A DNA stretch of 64,000 bases from Vibrio qingdaonensis (GCF_026191675.1 NZ_JAKRRY010000011.1:62001-126000), one strand, 5' to 3'; positions 1-9,638 are shown, counted from the stretch's first letter. Notes: a model not told the origin generated them from the letters alone. Numbers and translations: made by a program.

Positions 1-580
1 GAGCCGCAAGTGCGTTCGCTAACGACGTATAGCCATCGGCATAAAGCTTAAACAAGCGTTTACGCTCTCCTCCCTCGGTTCTACCGGCTTCATCGTTAAT
101 CAGACCTTGTAGCTGATCTAATGCAACTTCAGCAATAGGGGCGGCTTCATTGATAAACATAGAGTGAGCGGGAAGATTGTCATCTGTATGGCTGAGGGTT
201 ACAATTTCTTGAGCAGTCAGTTTAATGTTCGACCAAGCAGTATCTAAGTCATGATACTGACTCGATGAAATCAGTGACTCCAGACTAATCAGTTGAATGT
301 CGGTGGTGTCAAACGCCTCAAACACCTTTTCCTGACCGAGTTCTTTACCATTATCTGAGTCGTTTAATAGCATGTACCCGCGAAGCACAGAGACCGTCGA
401 TTGAAGGGATTGCCCCACCTGACGACTTGCATCAACCGTTGGCAAATCATATTGCAGCAAAGATTGCGTGTGGTCTTGCACTTGAATAACACTTCGATAA
501 ACCAATAGCGAAGAGACGATAAACAGTACACCAAGCGCTAGAAAACCCATTCTAAGCTTACCCGATATCGAGAACTTCAT
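1..580 (-). CDS. Methyl-accepting chemotaxis-type receptor, N-terminal part (cut by window edge)
   Basis: About 193 residues are visible, beginning MKFSISGKLRMGF, followed by a hydrophobic segment (about residues 12-30) and a long helical, mostly polar region. This is the layout of the periplasmic four-helix-bundle sensor of methyl-accepting chemotaxis proteins. The ATG is preceded by an AGGATTAAGG-like ribosome site. The HAMP and signalling domains would lie beyond the left edge, so a histidine kinase with the same sensor cannot be excluded. No ligand can be inferred. Confidence 0.65.
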   Translation of the reverse strand, partial: MKFSISGKLRMGFLALGVLFIVSSLLVYRSVIQVQDHTQSLLQYDLPTVDASRQVGQSLQSTVSVLRGYMLLNDSDNGKELGQEKVFEAFDTTDIQLISLESLISSSQYHDLDTAWSNIKLTAQEIVTLSHTDDNLPAHSMFINEAAPIAEVALDQLQGLINDEAGRTEGGERKRLFKLYADGYTSLANALAA

Positions 581-681
581 CCTTAATCCTTTTATAAATT
601 CCTTATTATCTCGGTACTATATCGACAAATATAACAAAATCTATACATTTTCATTATGATTCTTGAATCGTGTTATTTAAC

Positions 682-732
682 CGTTCTCATTGTGTTCAGA
701 ATAAACAATGAGAACGCTGCCGTTCTCATTGT
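682..732. repeat. Three copies of a 12-bp element forming alternative hairpins
   Basis: CGTTCTCATTGT occurs at 682-693 and 721-732, and its exact reverse complement at 705-716. The middle copy can pair with either neighbour: a loop of 4 with 721-732, or a loop of 11 with 682-693. The block lies about 20 bases after the stop of the secreted hydrolase gene on the minus strand and before a short T-rich stretch, so it probably acts as a terminator. The spare third arm is unusual. Confidence 0.6.
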
Positions 733-751
733 TATCAGGTAACGTTACGCT

Positions 752-3289
752 TTACTGACAATACGCAGCAAGCTTACCCGCTTCAACTAACGCTTTGTCC
801 CACACGAACTCATTGTTATCACTCACATAGTAATAAATAACATCGTTGGGTAGCATCACAAACTGAATGCCTCCATACCCAGACATGTAGGGAACGTAGT
901 CTTCACAGCCACCCGATAGCACTTTTCGTTTGGACCACATACTATTACTGTAATATTTACTATCCGCTCTAACGTCGAGTGGTGGCGAGGTTGGATCAGC
1001 AAACATTGCTATCTCTAGTTCCGCAGGATCCAACATTGGCTGACCATTAATATATCCCCTATCGATACTGGTAAATTTTGTAATCTTAACGATATCATCA
1101 CGCAAGTAAGTTAAACCATAGCCGCCGAAAGGCATCGATTCAGAATCGTAGGTTCTACCGGTATCCTGAGTGCCAAGATCGACATTAAGTGGTTTCCAAA
1201 TATCGGTAACGATAATGTCAGCAAAAACATCAGCGGTTGCACCACGCTCGTTTCTTACGAAGTTTTGTGCGGCGACCGTAGCGATATAGGTATCTGTCGT
1301 ATGGTAGTTAAAAAAGGTACCCGGTTGCGCTTTTCGTGGATAACGACTTAGGGAATAATCCAGTTTTCCTGCATGATCTAATACTAAGAAAAAGCCCGTA
1401 TCATTCGCTGTTGAATATTCGTCACTTAAATACCCTGATGACAGACGGTAGTTTCCTGTTGCCATATCGATCGCATTATTGGGCGTCACATCATTCCAAT
1501 CGCCTTCTGGGTCTGAAGCTGCTTGTGGGATTAACTCCGTGAGCTGGCTGTCCATATAGCCCGGATAAAGTAATTCAAGACGCATTGATGCCGTTCCAGC
1601 AAGGGTCGTCTTCGCTGTCGAATACGAAGGCACTCTTAAACGCTCGCAATAAGGATGACTTCCTTGCCTTGTATCACAGCCACTGGTGTAGTGAACCCCT
1701 TCGGCAAAAACACCAAAGAATGTCATATGTTCAGGTGTCACTTCTGAAGCATGACCAAAATTCGCAACCTCAATATTGGCCGATGGGAAATCAACGGCCA
1801 ACTCTTGTATGGGCTTACTTGGAATTTTGCTTGATTCATAAGATTGATGCGCTTGCTTAATTTCCAAGCTATTTGAGATGACACTTGGTATATACGTGGC
1901 ATCGACACTTCCCCACATGTCGAACTGATAGTACAGACACGTTTCCGAAGCGATCTGATAGGCCACATCACTCATGGTATTATCATCATACGTGAATGTC
2001 ATAAGACCGTTATGCACACAGTTCGAGTTTTTCTGCATCAAAGCAAAAGGAATTGAGGCGCGAGACTTACCATTGTCCCCCTCTTCTTTCCACACTCGAC
2101 CAGGTTCAAGAATATATTCCCAATACGCGTGTGAGTTAAGCAAAATACCACGCTGCACGGGTACAAGGTGTGTACCGGTTTGAACAAATTCATAATCAAA
2201 ATCTGGGATGTGCTTTCTTGGATCATCAGCATTAGACGTATAGCGATAAGTGTCTTTGTGTTCGCTAAATTGCCCTACGCCCGCACTACCTGGGTTATTC
2301 AACGTAATTCGTCCCTCAAAATGATGTGCAGGCTGCGCAGCCTGTGCCGGAATCGCAAATGCTTCTGTGGACACTCGCTGTGTGATTGTTCCCGCGTTAA
2401 GGTCTTCATACGTTAATTCGGTTCTAGAATACTGACCGCTGCCATTCAATGGATCGTAATTTTCGATGTAACCTTGTCCATGCTCCTCTATCCCATTGCC
2501 CAACAGCGCAATCGTTGCTTGAGGGGTATCTGGGTCATTAGATTGAATGGACAACGTGGCATTGTGTCCCCCTATTGACTGAGGGCTATAGGAAACCGTG
2601 ATGTCGCACGAACCACTTTGTGGAAGTTCACTATTGCTGCAAGTGTCAGTCACAATAGCAAAGTCACCAGTCAACGTTGACATTGTTGTTATCGAGAGAG
2701 GTTGCTGACCCGTATTCTCAACCGACAATACGCGCTCCGCGCCGTTACCCATAATTACCGAACCAAATGACACAGAATCTGGCACAACAATATTGGGTTC
2801 TAGTATCACGGGAACACTGTCACCTTGAATCAGTACATTTTCAACATAACAGTGGTCAGCACCGCCAGTTTGCGCTCGAAAGCGTACAATTACGTGGTCA
2901 TTACCGTCATCAATAGACTGATTATGAGCGTAAAAGTTACCATTATCTTGACCATTTCCAAGAACAGACATGGTGACAAAGTTTACGCCTCCGTTAATAG
3001 AGTATTCTGCGTAACAGTAATCACTATTTTCCAATAACCTTGATGCCAACGAATACTCGACAGTCACCCCCAACGACCCAGATAAATCAATAGTCTTTGA
3101 TAGCTGACCGGTTTCTTTAAAATACGCTGATGACCCAGACAAACTGTAATTTGAGTCGGTTGTAACATTCCCCGAAATATCCCATTGCGCTAATCCCGAA
3201 TCAAAGTCATCTGAGAAAATAATCTCTGAATAAACGGGTTGAGATAATACCCCTCCAATAATTAGAGGGATAAGTGACGAAAGTTTCAT
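752..3289 (-). CDS. Secreted serine hydrolase, class C beta-lactamase fold, with HYDIN-like domain
   Basis: A protein of 845 residues. The start at 3289 has GGAG seven bases upstream and gives a clean signal peptide (MKLSSLIPLIIGGVLSQPVYS); longer in-frame starts at 3301 and 3403 do not. Residues about 25-160 form a beta-rich, Cys-containing module and about 167-267 a choice-of-anchor-D/HYDIN-like Ig domain. The C-terminal half carries marks of the beta-lactamase/penicillin-binding fold: an SxxK motif (S557-T-A-K560), a W-x-DVT...MATG stretch like the MTSG region, a FNYHT segment placing Y662 at the YxN position, and a late GYGG at 804-807 where GHGG-type motifs sit. The fold call rests on motif order by eye. 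Likely exported, substrate unknown. It appears monocistronic. Confidence 0.62.
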   Translation of the reverse strand: MKLSSLIPLIIGGVLSQPVYSEIIFSDDFDSGLAQWDISGNVTTDSNYSLSGSSAYFKETGQLSKTIDLSGSLGVTVEYSLASRLLENSDYCYAEYSINGGVNFVTMSVLGNGQDNGNFYAHNQSIDDGNDHVIVRFRAQTGGADHCYVENVLIQGDSVPVILEPNIVVPDSVSFGSVIMGNGAERVLSVENTGQQPLSITTMSTLTGDFAIVTDTCSNSELPQSGSCDITVSYSPQSIGGHNATLSIQSNDPDTPQATIALLGNGIEEHGQGYIENYDPLNGSGQYSRTELTYEDLNAGTITQRVSTEAFAIPAQAAQPAHHFEGRITLNNPGSAGVGQFSEHKDTYRYTSNADDPRKHIPDFDYEFVQTGTHLVPVQRGILLNSHAYWEYILEPGRVWKEEGDNGKSRASIPFALMQKNSNCVHNGLMTFTYDDNTMSDVAYQIASETCLYYQFDMWGSVDATYIPSVISNSLEIKQAHQSYESSKIPSKPIQELAVDFPSANIEVANFGHASEVTPEHMTFFGVFAEGVHYTSGCDTRQGSHPYCERLRVPSYSTAKTTLAGTASMRLELLYPGYMDSQLTELIPQAASDPEGDWNDVTPNNAIDMATGNYRLSSGYLSDEYSTANDTGFFLVLDHAGKLDYSLSRYPRKAQPGTFFNYHTTDTYIATVAAQNFVRNERGATADVFADIIVTDIWKPLNVDLGTQDTGRTYDSESMPFGGYGLTYLRDDIVKITKFTSIDRGYINGQPMLDPAELEIAMFADPTSPPLDVRADSKYYSNSMWSKRKVLSGGCEDYVPYMSGYGGIQFVMLPNDVIYYYVSDNNEFVWDKALVEAGKLAAYCQ

Positions 3290-3565
3290 TATATTCTCCA
3301 TATACAAATTAATTTTGATATCCTGAGAACTCAGACAACCGACAACATTTAAGGCTAACACTTCAGGTGATTTAGAAGTTGTGGCACCACTTAGCAGCCA
3401 CACTGCTCCCCTTAGACACTAAGGAATAAAGGCATTACTTTAATTAAAGCAGTTAAATTACGAGCGATGAGTTTCCTGTCTTCCAATCCTGAGGGACACG
3501 ACATCAGAAGAAGTACTGCATCGCCCGTACCCATAATGGCGAACCCTCAAGTTAACTATCAAACA

Positions 3566-4885
3566 CTAATTCATTACCTTATTTGGCAACCATAGTACTA
3601 ACTCGGGAAACATCATACATATTATCAGTACAACTAATTGCACTAAAATAAACGGCGTGACAGAACGATAAATATCCATCATGGTTACCCCATTCGGCGC
3701 AATCCCTTTAAGATAAAAAAGCGCAAAGCCATAAGGTGGTGTTTGTACAGCCACTACAATATTTAAAATCATGAGAACACCGAACCAAATAGGGTCATAG
3801 CCAAGTGTTACTGCGACAGGAGTGAATATTGGCGCGCACATTAATACAATAATGAACTCATCGATAATAAACCCAAGAAATAGCATTATCAGCTGAAACA
3901 TAATAATGATCATAATTGGCGGTAAATCAATGCTAGTTGCAAAGTTAGACACCATATTTTGTACTCCCATCAGTAGATGGAAGTTACTAAATATCGACGC
4001 ACCTAAAATTATCCACATCGCGACACTCACTAACAGCGCGGTTTGCACACCTGCTTTATGCATCATTTGTGGTTTAAAACGTTTAAACAGTATCGCTAGA
4101 ATGATCGCCCCAACGACACCAATTGCCCCCGATTCGGTTGGGGTAGCAATTCCCATAATGATACTACCCAACACAGCAACAATGAGAACTAATGAAGACA
4201 ACCCGTCTCGTATGGTTCTAAACAACTCAAACCCTTTTGGCACTTCAATATCATTTTCAGTATCGAGTGGCGCTCGGCTCGGGTTTAATTTACAACTAAT
4301 CACTACGTAAGCGATCAGTAATGTGATCGTGATAAGTGCGGGCACCATTGCGGCTAAAAACATCCTACCCACTGAATTTTGCGTAGCGGCAGCAAACATG
4401 ATCATTGGAATACTCGGCGGGATCAGAATACCCAGCGAACCACCAGCCATGATAACCCCTAGCGCCAGTTTTTTATCGTATCCCCTATCAAGCATCGGCT
4501 TTAACGCGATACTGCTTGACGTCATAATTCCTGCACCGATAATTCCCACCATGGCACCAATCATCGAACATACACCAATAACACTGATTGCAAGCGACCC
4601 TCTGACTCTCCCGATGAGAAGTTGGCTAGCATTAAACATGGCATCACCAATACCTGAGCGAGTCAATAATTGCCCCATGTAAATATACAAAGGGATCGCA
4701 AGCAAAATAAAACTAAAAAATGTCGACTCAACCGTGGTAGGAATAATATTGAACAACGCATCTCCCCACGTCATATACCCTATACCCATCGCAATACCAG
4801 CAAGCGCTAGTCCTACCTGTGCTCCCAACGCAAACATGACTAGAATGCAACTAAGCAACACCAGTGTTAATACTTCAATTCCCAC
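3566..4885 (-). CDS. dctM: TRAP transporter large permease (DctM family)
   Basis: A 439-residue, strongly hydrophobic protein with about twelve membrane segments and the glycine/proline-rich loops of the DctM/SiaM family (for example SLGILIPPSIPMIMFA). It is the ion-coupled translocation subunit in the inner membrane. Translation starts with GTG at 4885, inside the end of the small-permease gene (11-base overlap), with GGGGAA upstream, implying coupled translation. It is last in a dctP-dctQ-dctM operon divergent from gabD-gabT. The substrate is not readable from this subunit. Confidence 0.93.
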   Translation of the reverse strand: MGIEVLTLVLLSCILVMFALGAQVGLALAGIAMGIGYMTWGDALFNIIPTTVESTFFSFILLAIPLYIYMGQLLTRSGIGDAMFNASQLLIGRVRGSLAISVIGVCSMIGAMVGIIGAGIMTSSSIALKPMLDRGYDKKLALGVIMAGGSLGILIPPSIPMIMFAAATQNSVGRMFLAAMVPALITITLLIAYVVISCKLNPSRAPLDTENDIEVPKGFELFRTIRDGLSSLVLIVAVLGSIIMGIATPTESGAIGVVGAIILAILFKRFKPQMMHKAGVQTALLVSVAMWIILGASIFSNFHLLMGVQNMVSNFATSIDLPPIMIIIMFQLIMLFLGFIIDEFIIVLMCAPIFTPVAVTLGYDPIWFGVLMILNIVVAVQTPPYGFALFYLKGIAPNGVTMMDIYRSVTPFILVQLVVLIICMMFPELVLWLPNKVMN

Positions 4886-5567
4886 GAGATTCCCCTACGA
4901 TAATACTGTCTGATATTGGGTGAGTTTTGCTTTGTGAGTCAGCATATTCAGCATCCCCCGTCACGTCGGGTTCAGTAATATTAGCTTTCTTTGTATCAGC
5001 GTTGTCGGGCTGATGCTGAGCCGCATGCAAATGATCCACATAGGCACTAGGAATAAGTTCACGTTTTGTTATCAATGCAAAAAGATGACAAATAAACTGT
5101 ACGGAATATTCAGCAATAAAAATCACTGCAGCCACTGCCATCATGAGCCAAAAATGGTCCACCCGCGGCGCCCATTCAGTTTGACGTTTGAAACCGTATT
5201 GATACGTCTCGAGGAATTTTTCAAAACATAGTTTTGCCATTACGATGAGAAAACCGACCGCAAGAATGATGGTAATGAGGCTAAAACAATGTCGAACAAA
5301 TACAGGCACTTTTAAATAAAGAATATCAACATTAATATGTGACTGCTTTTGTTGTGCATAAGCCCCTCCCAATGCAGAGATATAGCCAAACAAGAACAGA
5401 GAAGTATCATAAGCCCATATTGTTGGCGAATTTAATACATATCGGGCAAACACTTCAAATGCCACAACGCCCGCCAAAACAGGCATAAAGAAAGACACCG
5501 TACGGCCAATGGCCCACACGATGTAACGCACACTTCGGCAATAAACCACCAATAACTTTTCTAACAT
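4875..5567 (-). CDS. dctQ: TRAP transporter small permease (DctQ family)
   Basis: A 230-residue protein with four membrane segments in the first about 170 residues, the DctQ pattern. The C-terminal tail of about 60 residues is polar and acidic (rich in D, T, N and H) and longer than in typical DctQ proteins of 160-190 residues. It pairs with the large permease encoded immediately downstream. A terminator-like hairpin separates it from the binding-protein gene, which should lower its expression relative to dctP. Confidence 0.9.
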   Translation of the reverse strand: MLEKLLVVYCRSVRYIVWAIGRTVSFFMPVLAGVVAFEVFARYVLNSPTIWAYDTSLFLFGYISALGGAYAQQKQSHINVDILYLKVPVFVRHCFSLITIILAVGFLIVMAKLCFEKFLETYQYGFKRQTEWAPRVDHFWLMMAVAAVIFIAEYSVQFICHLFALITKRELIPSAYVDHLHAAQHQPDNADTKKANITEPDVTGDAEYADSQSKTHPISDSIIVGESRGN

Positions 5568-5585
5568 CTCAACCTCCTAGAAAAG

Positions 5586-5617
5586 AAAAAAGGCGGAGCA
5601 TTGTGCACCACCTTTTT
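5586..5617 (-). terminator. Hairpin with U-run between dctP and dctQ
   Basis: On the minus strand AAAAAGGTGG-tGCA pairs across a 3-base loop with TGC-t-CCGCCTTTTT, with one mismatch and one G-U pair, and ends in a T-run. Lying between the binding-protein and permease genes, it probably acts as a partial terminator that sets a high binding-protein to permease ratio. Confidence 0.55.
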
Positions 5618-5628
5618 CAGTCACGCTT

Positions 5629-6645
5629 CTACAGACTTTCTAACTGTTCGACTAACTGTTTCGAGTATTTATCTTGGTTGGCATACTCTTTTGCTAGTGA
5701 TTGACCCGCATTTTTCCACGCCGCCGTATCCGCTTCTGAAGGTTGCGGGCTCCATTTCAGTCCCTTGCCTTCCATTTCTGTTACGGCTTGAGATTCCCAC
5801 AAAATTGACTTAGTCATTTGTTCTTGTGCGTGAATCGTTGTTGCCGCTTTTACGATTGCTTGAAGATCTTCAGGCAATTTATTGTATTCCTTTGTATTGA
5901 CGACAATAGGAAGTACCTGCGCGCCAGCCAATGGCAATGGATACATGAATTTAGCCACTTCTACATGATTACCATCACGGTGATCAATCATATTCGACCC
6001 AATAGAGGCATCAATAACGCCTGTCGCTAATGAGGTGTATATCTCACTCCATGACAAGGTGACAGGTGAAGCACCTAAATTACGTAAGAATTTGCCATAA
6101 GCACCGGGCGCACGAATTTTCATGCCTTTAAAGTCTTCAATCGACTTAATCTCTGTTTTTGAAATAATATAAACCGCCGGTTGAATATACGGGTCAAGCC
6201 ATGTCATTCCTTGCGAACCATAAGCCGCCTTTAACGTGTCTGACCAGCCTTTTTCATGGAACAATGTACTTAATTTACCAACATCTGCAGTGCCACCAGG
6301 CAAACCAATTTCAACCACACCAGCGGGGAGTTCACCCGCATGCATTGACTGGAATGGCGCCCCCATCGTTACTAAACCAGACTTAACGGAAGACAAAATA
6401 CCACTTGTTCCCACACCTTCGCCTGAATACAAAACTTGAACTTCAATTCGCCCGTTCGACATCGTTTCAATATTCTTTGCTAGATTTTCATATACCTCTC
6501 CATACGCCGTGCCGCGTCCGTAAAGGTTAGCAAATCGCCAGTTATGTTCAGCGGCATAACTGGCGGCTGAGGCGGCTAGTGACGTAACACCGATCGCAGT
6601 TGCAAGTAGGCTACTCAGTAGTTTTTTTCCATTACTGTTCGACAT
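5629..6645 (-). CDS. dctP: TRAP transporter solute-binding protein (DctP family)
   Basis: A protein of 338 residues from the ATG at 6645, which has GGGGAAG about five bases upstream. An upstream in-frame ATG at 6687 lacks such a site. A signal peptide ending ...ASAASYAA is followed by a DctP fold. The segment MKIRAPGAYGKFLRNLGASPV carries the family arginine that usually salt-bridges a substrate carboxylate. It delivers an organic acid to DctQM. The divergent gabD-gabT genes suggest a GABA-like or related amino/keto acid, which is inference from neighbourhood only. Confidence 0.92.
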   Translation of the reverse strand: MSNSNGKKLLSSLLATAIGVTSLAASAASYAAEHNWRFANLYGRGTAYGEVYENLAKNIETMSNGRIEVQVLYSGEGVGTSGILSSVKSGLVTMGAPFQSMHAGELPAGVVEIGLPGGTADVGKLSTLFHEKGWSDTLKAAYGSQGMTWLDPYIQPAVYIISKTEIKSIEDFKGMKIRAPGAYGKFLRNLGASPVTLSWSEIYTSLATGVIDASIGSNMIDHRDGNHVEVAKFMYPLPLAGAQVLPIVVNTKEYNKLPEDLQAIVKAATTIHAQEQMTKSILWESQAVTEMEGKGLKWSPQPSEADTAAWKNAGQSLAKEYANQDKYSKQLVEQLESL

Positions 6646-6738
6646 TTTTCTTCCCCGTTCCATGTGCTGATTGCAATTAACATTCATCCGATATGTTGCG
6701 TAAATGTTTCAATAATCAATATAGAAGTCTGAAATAAT

Positions 6739-6795
6739 TGGTGTTAGAACCAGTTGCCGACTTCATGTGGTACCAGCTACAAACCGTTGGTACCA
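6739..6795. promoter_or_regulatory. Putative MocR/GabR-type operator array between dctP and gabD
   Basis: Two exact TGGTACCA palindromes at 6768-6775 and 6788-6795 are centred 20 bp apart (two helical turns). A related gapped element TGGT-N6-ACCA is at 6739-6752. Each contains TACCA or ACCA, similar to the ATACCA direct repeats bound by Bacillus GabR. The region lies between the divergent transporter and GABA-shunt genes, with a MocR gene just downstream of gabT. The assignment is inference. Confidence 0.5.
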
Positions 6796-6878
6796 TAAGA
6801 AACGCGCATCTGGCACTAAAAATCCCCGCCAACTATTCCTACTCTTATTGCATTCGGGTCAATACATGGAATCAGTGA

Positions 6879-8306
6879 ATGGAACATATAATTAACAAAT
6901 CATTACTTGCAGCATGCTGTGAACCCAGCGACCACGCTATATCGGTTTACAACCCCGCCACTCAAGAGCGCCTGACACATATCCCGTCAATCTCCGCCGA
7001 AATGCTACTTGATGACATAGAGCGCTCAAAGATTGCTCAGAAGCAATGGGCAGCGACGACGGCATCCGAACGCGCAAGGGTGCTCAAACGCTGGTATGAC
7101 CTAATTATTGAAAACAGTGACGACCTCGCCAGAATAATGACATTGGAACAAGGTAAACCGTTAACGGAAGCGAAAGGAGAAGTCATGTATGGCGCTTCAT
7201 TTGTCCAATGGTTTGCCGAAGAAGCAAAACGCACGTACGGAGAAACAATCCCAAGCCCAGCGGGCAACAAACGTACCATGACTATCAAGCAACCCGTCGG
7301 TGTCGCGGCAGCAATCACGCCATGGAATTTCCCTATTGCGATGATTACACGTAAAGCCGCACCCGCACTCGCCGCAGGTTGCAGCTTTATCGTAAAACCA
7401 GCAAACCAAACGCCACTGTCCGCATACGCTATTGCCGAACTAGCCTATCAAGCGGGACTCCCCCGAGAACTGCTGATCGTGGTCAACAATCATTCTTCGG
7501 TAATGATTGGCGACATTTTGTGCAGTCATGCCGACATCAAAAAACTGTCATTTACCGGGTCAACAGAAGTTGGAAGACACCTCATTAAGCAAACCTCACA
7601 AACGGTAAAAAGAACATCCATGGAGCTTGGAGGTAACGCCCCCTTTATTGTTTTTGAAGATGCGGATATTGATGCAGCTGTCCAAGGTGCACTGGCATCT
7701 AAATTTCGCAATGCCGGCCAAACCTGCGTCTGCGCCAACCGGCTATATGTTCACAGCAAGATACATGATGAGTTTGTAACTAAGTTAACCGACGCTGTAA
7801 GCCATTTGAAAGTGGGGAATGGGCTCGATGACGGCGTGTCCATAGGTCCCCTCATCGACCAAAACGCCAAAAATAATGTACTCAAAATCATTCAAAGGGC
7901 CATAGAGCAAGGTGCACATTTGAGCCAAGGTGGTACGTCGTTGCAGGGACAATTTATGGATCCAGCCATTCTAACTGGCGTCACTTCGCAGATGGATATC
8001 GTTCAAGAAGAAATATTTGGTCCTGTGGCACCCGTTATTGCATTCGAAGATGAAGACGACCTTATTATCCAAGCCAATGACACCATCTACGGTTTAGCAA
8101 GTTATTTCTACACCAGTAACCTCAACCGAGCTTTTCGTGTCGCAGAAGCACTTGAATATGGCATGGTTGGGATTAATGAAGGCATCATTTCAACCGAAGT
8201 AGCCCCATTTGGTGGCGTCAAGCAATCTGGCTTTGGTCGAGAAGGTGCCAAGCAAGGTATTGATGAGTACATGAGTGTTAAATATATTTGCCTTGGAGGG
8301 CTATAG
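6879..8306 (+). CDS. gabD: Succinate-semialdehyde dehydrogenase (GabD-like)
   Basis: A 475-residue aldehyde dehydrogenase. It has the oxyanion-hole Asn in PWNFP (about N150), the general-base Glu in MELGGNAP (E249) and the nucleophilic Cys in GQTCVCANR (C283), with a CxC pair as in GabD proteins. It would oxidise succinate semialdehyde to succinate with NAD(P)+ in the cytoplasm. It lies three bases before gabT, so the two form a GABA-shunt operon. A related semialdehyde such as glutarate semialdehyde remains possible. Confidence 0.88.
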   Translation: MEHIINKSLLAACCEPSDHAISVYNPATQERLTHIPSISAEMLLDDIERSKIAQKQWAATTASERARVLKRWYDLIIENSDDLARIMTLEQGKPLTEAKGEVMYGASFVQWFAEEAKRTYGETIPSPAGNKRTMTIKQPVGVAAAITPWNFPIAMITRKAAPALAAGCSFIVKPANQTPLSAYAIAELAYQAGLPRELLIVVNNHSSVMIGDILCSHADIKKLSFTGSTEVGRHLIKQTSQTVKRTSMELGGNAPFIVFEDADIDAAVQGALASKFRNAGQTCVCANRLYVHSKIHDEFVTKLTDAVSHLKVGNGLDDGVSIGPLIDQNAKNNVLKIIQRAIEQGAHLSQGGTSLQGQFMDPAILTGVTSQMDIVQEEIFGPVAPVIAFEDEDDLIIQANDTIYGLASYFYTSNLNRAFRVAEALEYGMVGINEGIISTEVAPFGGVKQSGFGREGAKQGIDEYMSVKYICLGGL

Positions 8307-8309
8307 CAC

Positions 8310-9638
8310 ATGCAAGAATCGAACATGACCGCCCAGCAAGGCGCCACTCGGTCGCAATCTTCGACCAATGAACAGTGGCAGCAACGAAAAGAAGCCGTGA
8401 TCGCAAAAGGCATGGGGAATTTGACCTCGATTTTCGTCCAGTCGGCATCCAATGCCACCATTACGGATATAGAAGGGAAAAATTATATTGATTTTGCATC
8501 CGGAATTGCCGTCACAAACACTGGGCACAGCCATCCAAAAATTCAACAAGCCGTAGCGCAACAACTTGAGCGGTTTAGCCACACTTGCGCCATGGTGACG
8601 CCCTATACAAGCTTTGTCGAGTTAGCCGAAAAAATCATCGATAGAACCCCCATTTCAAACGATAAAAAAGCTGTTTTTCTCACAACAGGAGCTGAAGCGG
8701 TTGAGAATGCGGTTAAGGTCGCAAGAGCCTATACGAAGCGTTCCGGCGTCATCGCCTTTCGTGGTGGCTTTCACGGAAGAACCAATTTATGCATGGGGCT
8801 CACCGGAAAGGTCACTCCATACAAGCGTCACTTTGGGCCGTTTCCTGGTGACATCTATCACGCGCCATTTCCTAACCAATATCACGGTGTCAGTGAAGAA
8901 CAAAGCCTCCAAGCTCTAGATGATCTGTTTGCTTGTGACATTGAACCTGAACGCGTCGCCGCTATTATTTTGGAACCTGTTCAGGGTGAAGGTGGTTTCT
9001 ATCAGGCTCCAGTGACTTGGGCCAAATCGCTTCGACGTCTCTGTGATGAACATGGCATCATGTTGATTTGTGATGAAATTCAAACTGGTTTTGCTCGAAC
9101 TGGCAAACTGTTTGCCACAGAGCACCTAGCGATCGAACCGGACCTCATTACTATGGCAAAAGGTATTGCAGGTGGGTTCCCAATTTCTGCTGTGGTAGGT
9201 AAAGCACACATCATGGACGCTGCACCACCGGGAGGTTTAGGTGGTACTTACGCTGGCTCACCACTTGCTTGTGCTGCTGGACTCGCCGTATTAGACATCA
9301 TCGACCAAGAGCACTTATGTGCCAGAGCTGAAGAAGTCGGAACTCTTTTTAAACAACAACTCATTGAGATTCAAAATCAATGCCCGCAAATAGGGGACAT
9401 ACGCCAGTTAGGCGCTATGATCGCCATTGAACTGAACGATCCAGGCGATGGCTCCCCTCTCACCGAGCTCACTAAATCAATCGTCCAAACATGTGCTGAA
9501 AATGGAGTTATCGTTCTGTCCTGTGGCGTAAAGGGGAATGTTATTCGATTCTTACCACCACTTACTATTGAGTTCTCACTCATTGAGAAGGGCCTAAGGC
9601 AGGTAAAAGCCTGTTTACTTACCAACGGTCAACCCTAA
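8310..9638 (+). CDS. gabT: 4-aminobutyrate aminotransferase (GabT-like)
   Basis: A 442-residue class III PLP aminotransferase. It contains the DEIQTGFARTG motif (D255 contacts the PLP pyridine nitrogen) and the Schiff-base lysine in TMAKGIAGGFP (K284). The N-terminal region (GIAVTNTGHSHP, FSHTC) matches the GabT group. It converts GABA and 2-oxoglutarate to succinate semialdehyde and glutamate, which gabD then uses. GGAGGG lies about nine bases before the ATG. Omega-amino acids such as 5-aminovalerate may also be substrates. Confidence 0.87.
   Translation: MQESNMTAQQGATRSQSSTNEQWQQRKEAVIAKGMGNLTSIFVQSASNATITDIEGKNYIDFASGIAVTNTGHSHPKIQQAVAQQLERFSHTCAMVTPYTSFVELAEKIIDRTPISNDKKAVFLTTGAEAVENAVKVARAYTKRSGVIAFRGGFHGRTNLCMGLTGKVTPYKRHFGPFPGDIYHAPFPNQYHGVSEEQSLQALDDLFACDIEPERVAAIILEPVQGEGGFYQAPVTWAKSLRRLCDEHGIMLICDEIQTGFARTGKLFATEHLAIEPDLITMAKGIAGGFPISAVVGKAHIMDAAPPGGLGGTYAGSPLACAAGLAVLDIIDQEHLCARAEEVGTLFKQQLIEIQNQCPQIGDIRQLGAMIAIELNDPGDGSPLTELTKSIVQTCAENGVIVLSCGVKGNVIRFLPPLTIEFSLIEKGLRQVKACLLTNGQP

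Noticed and set aside
3290..3403. Longer start of the secreted hydrolase gene
   Set aside because: It would place 38 non-signal residues before a clean signal peptide; GGAG is positioned only for 3289.
3906..4682. Long open frames on the strand opposite dctM
   Set aside because: They are shadows of the strongly supported membrane-protein gene, with no ribosome site or recognisable product.
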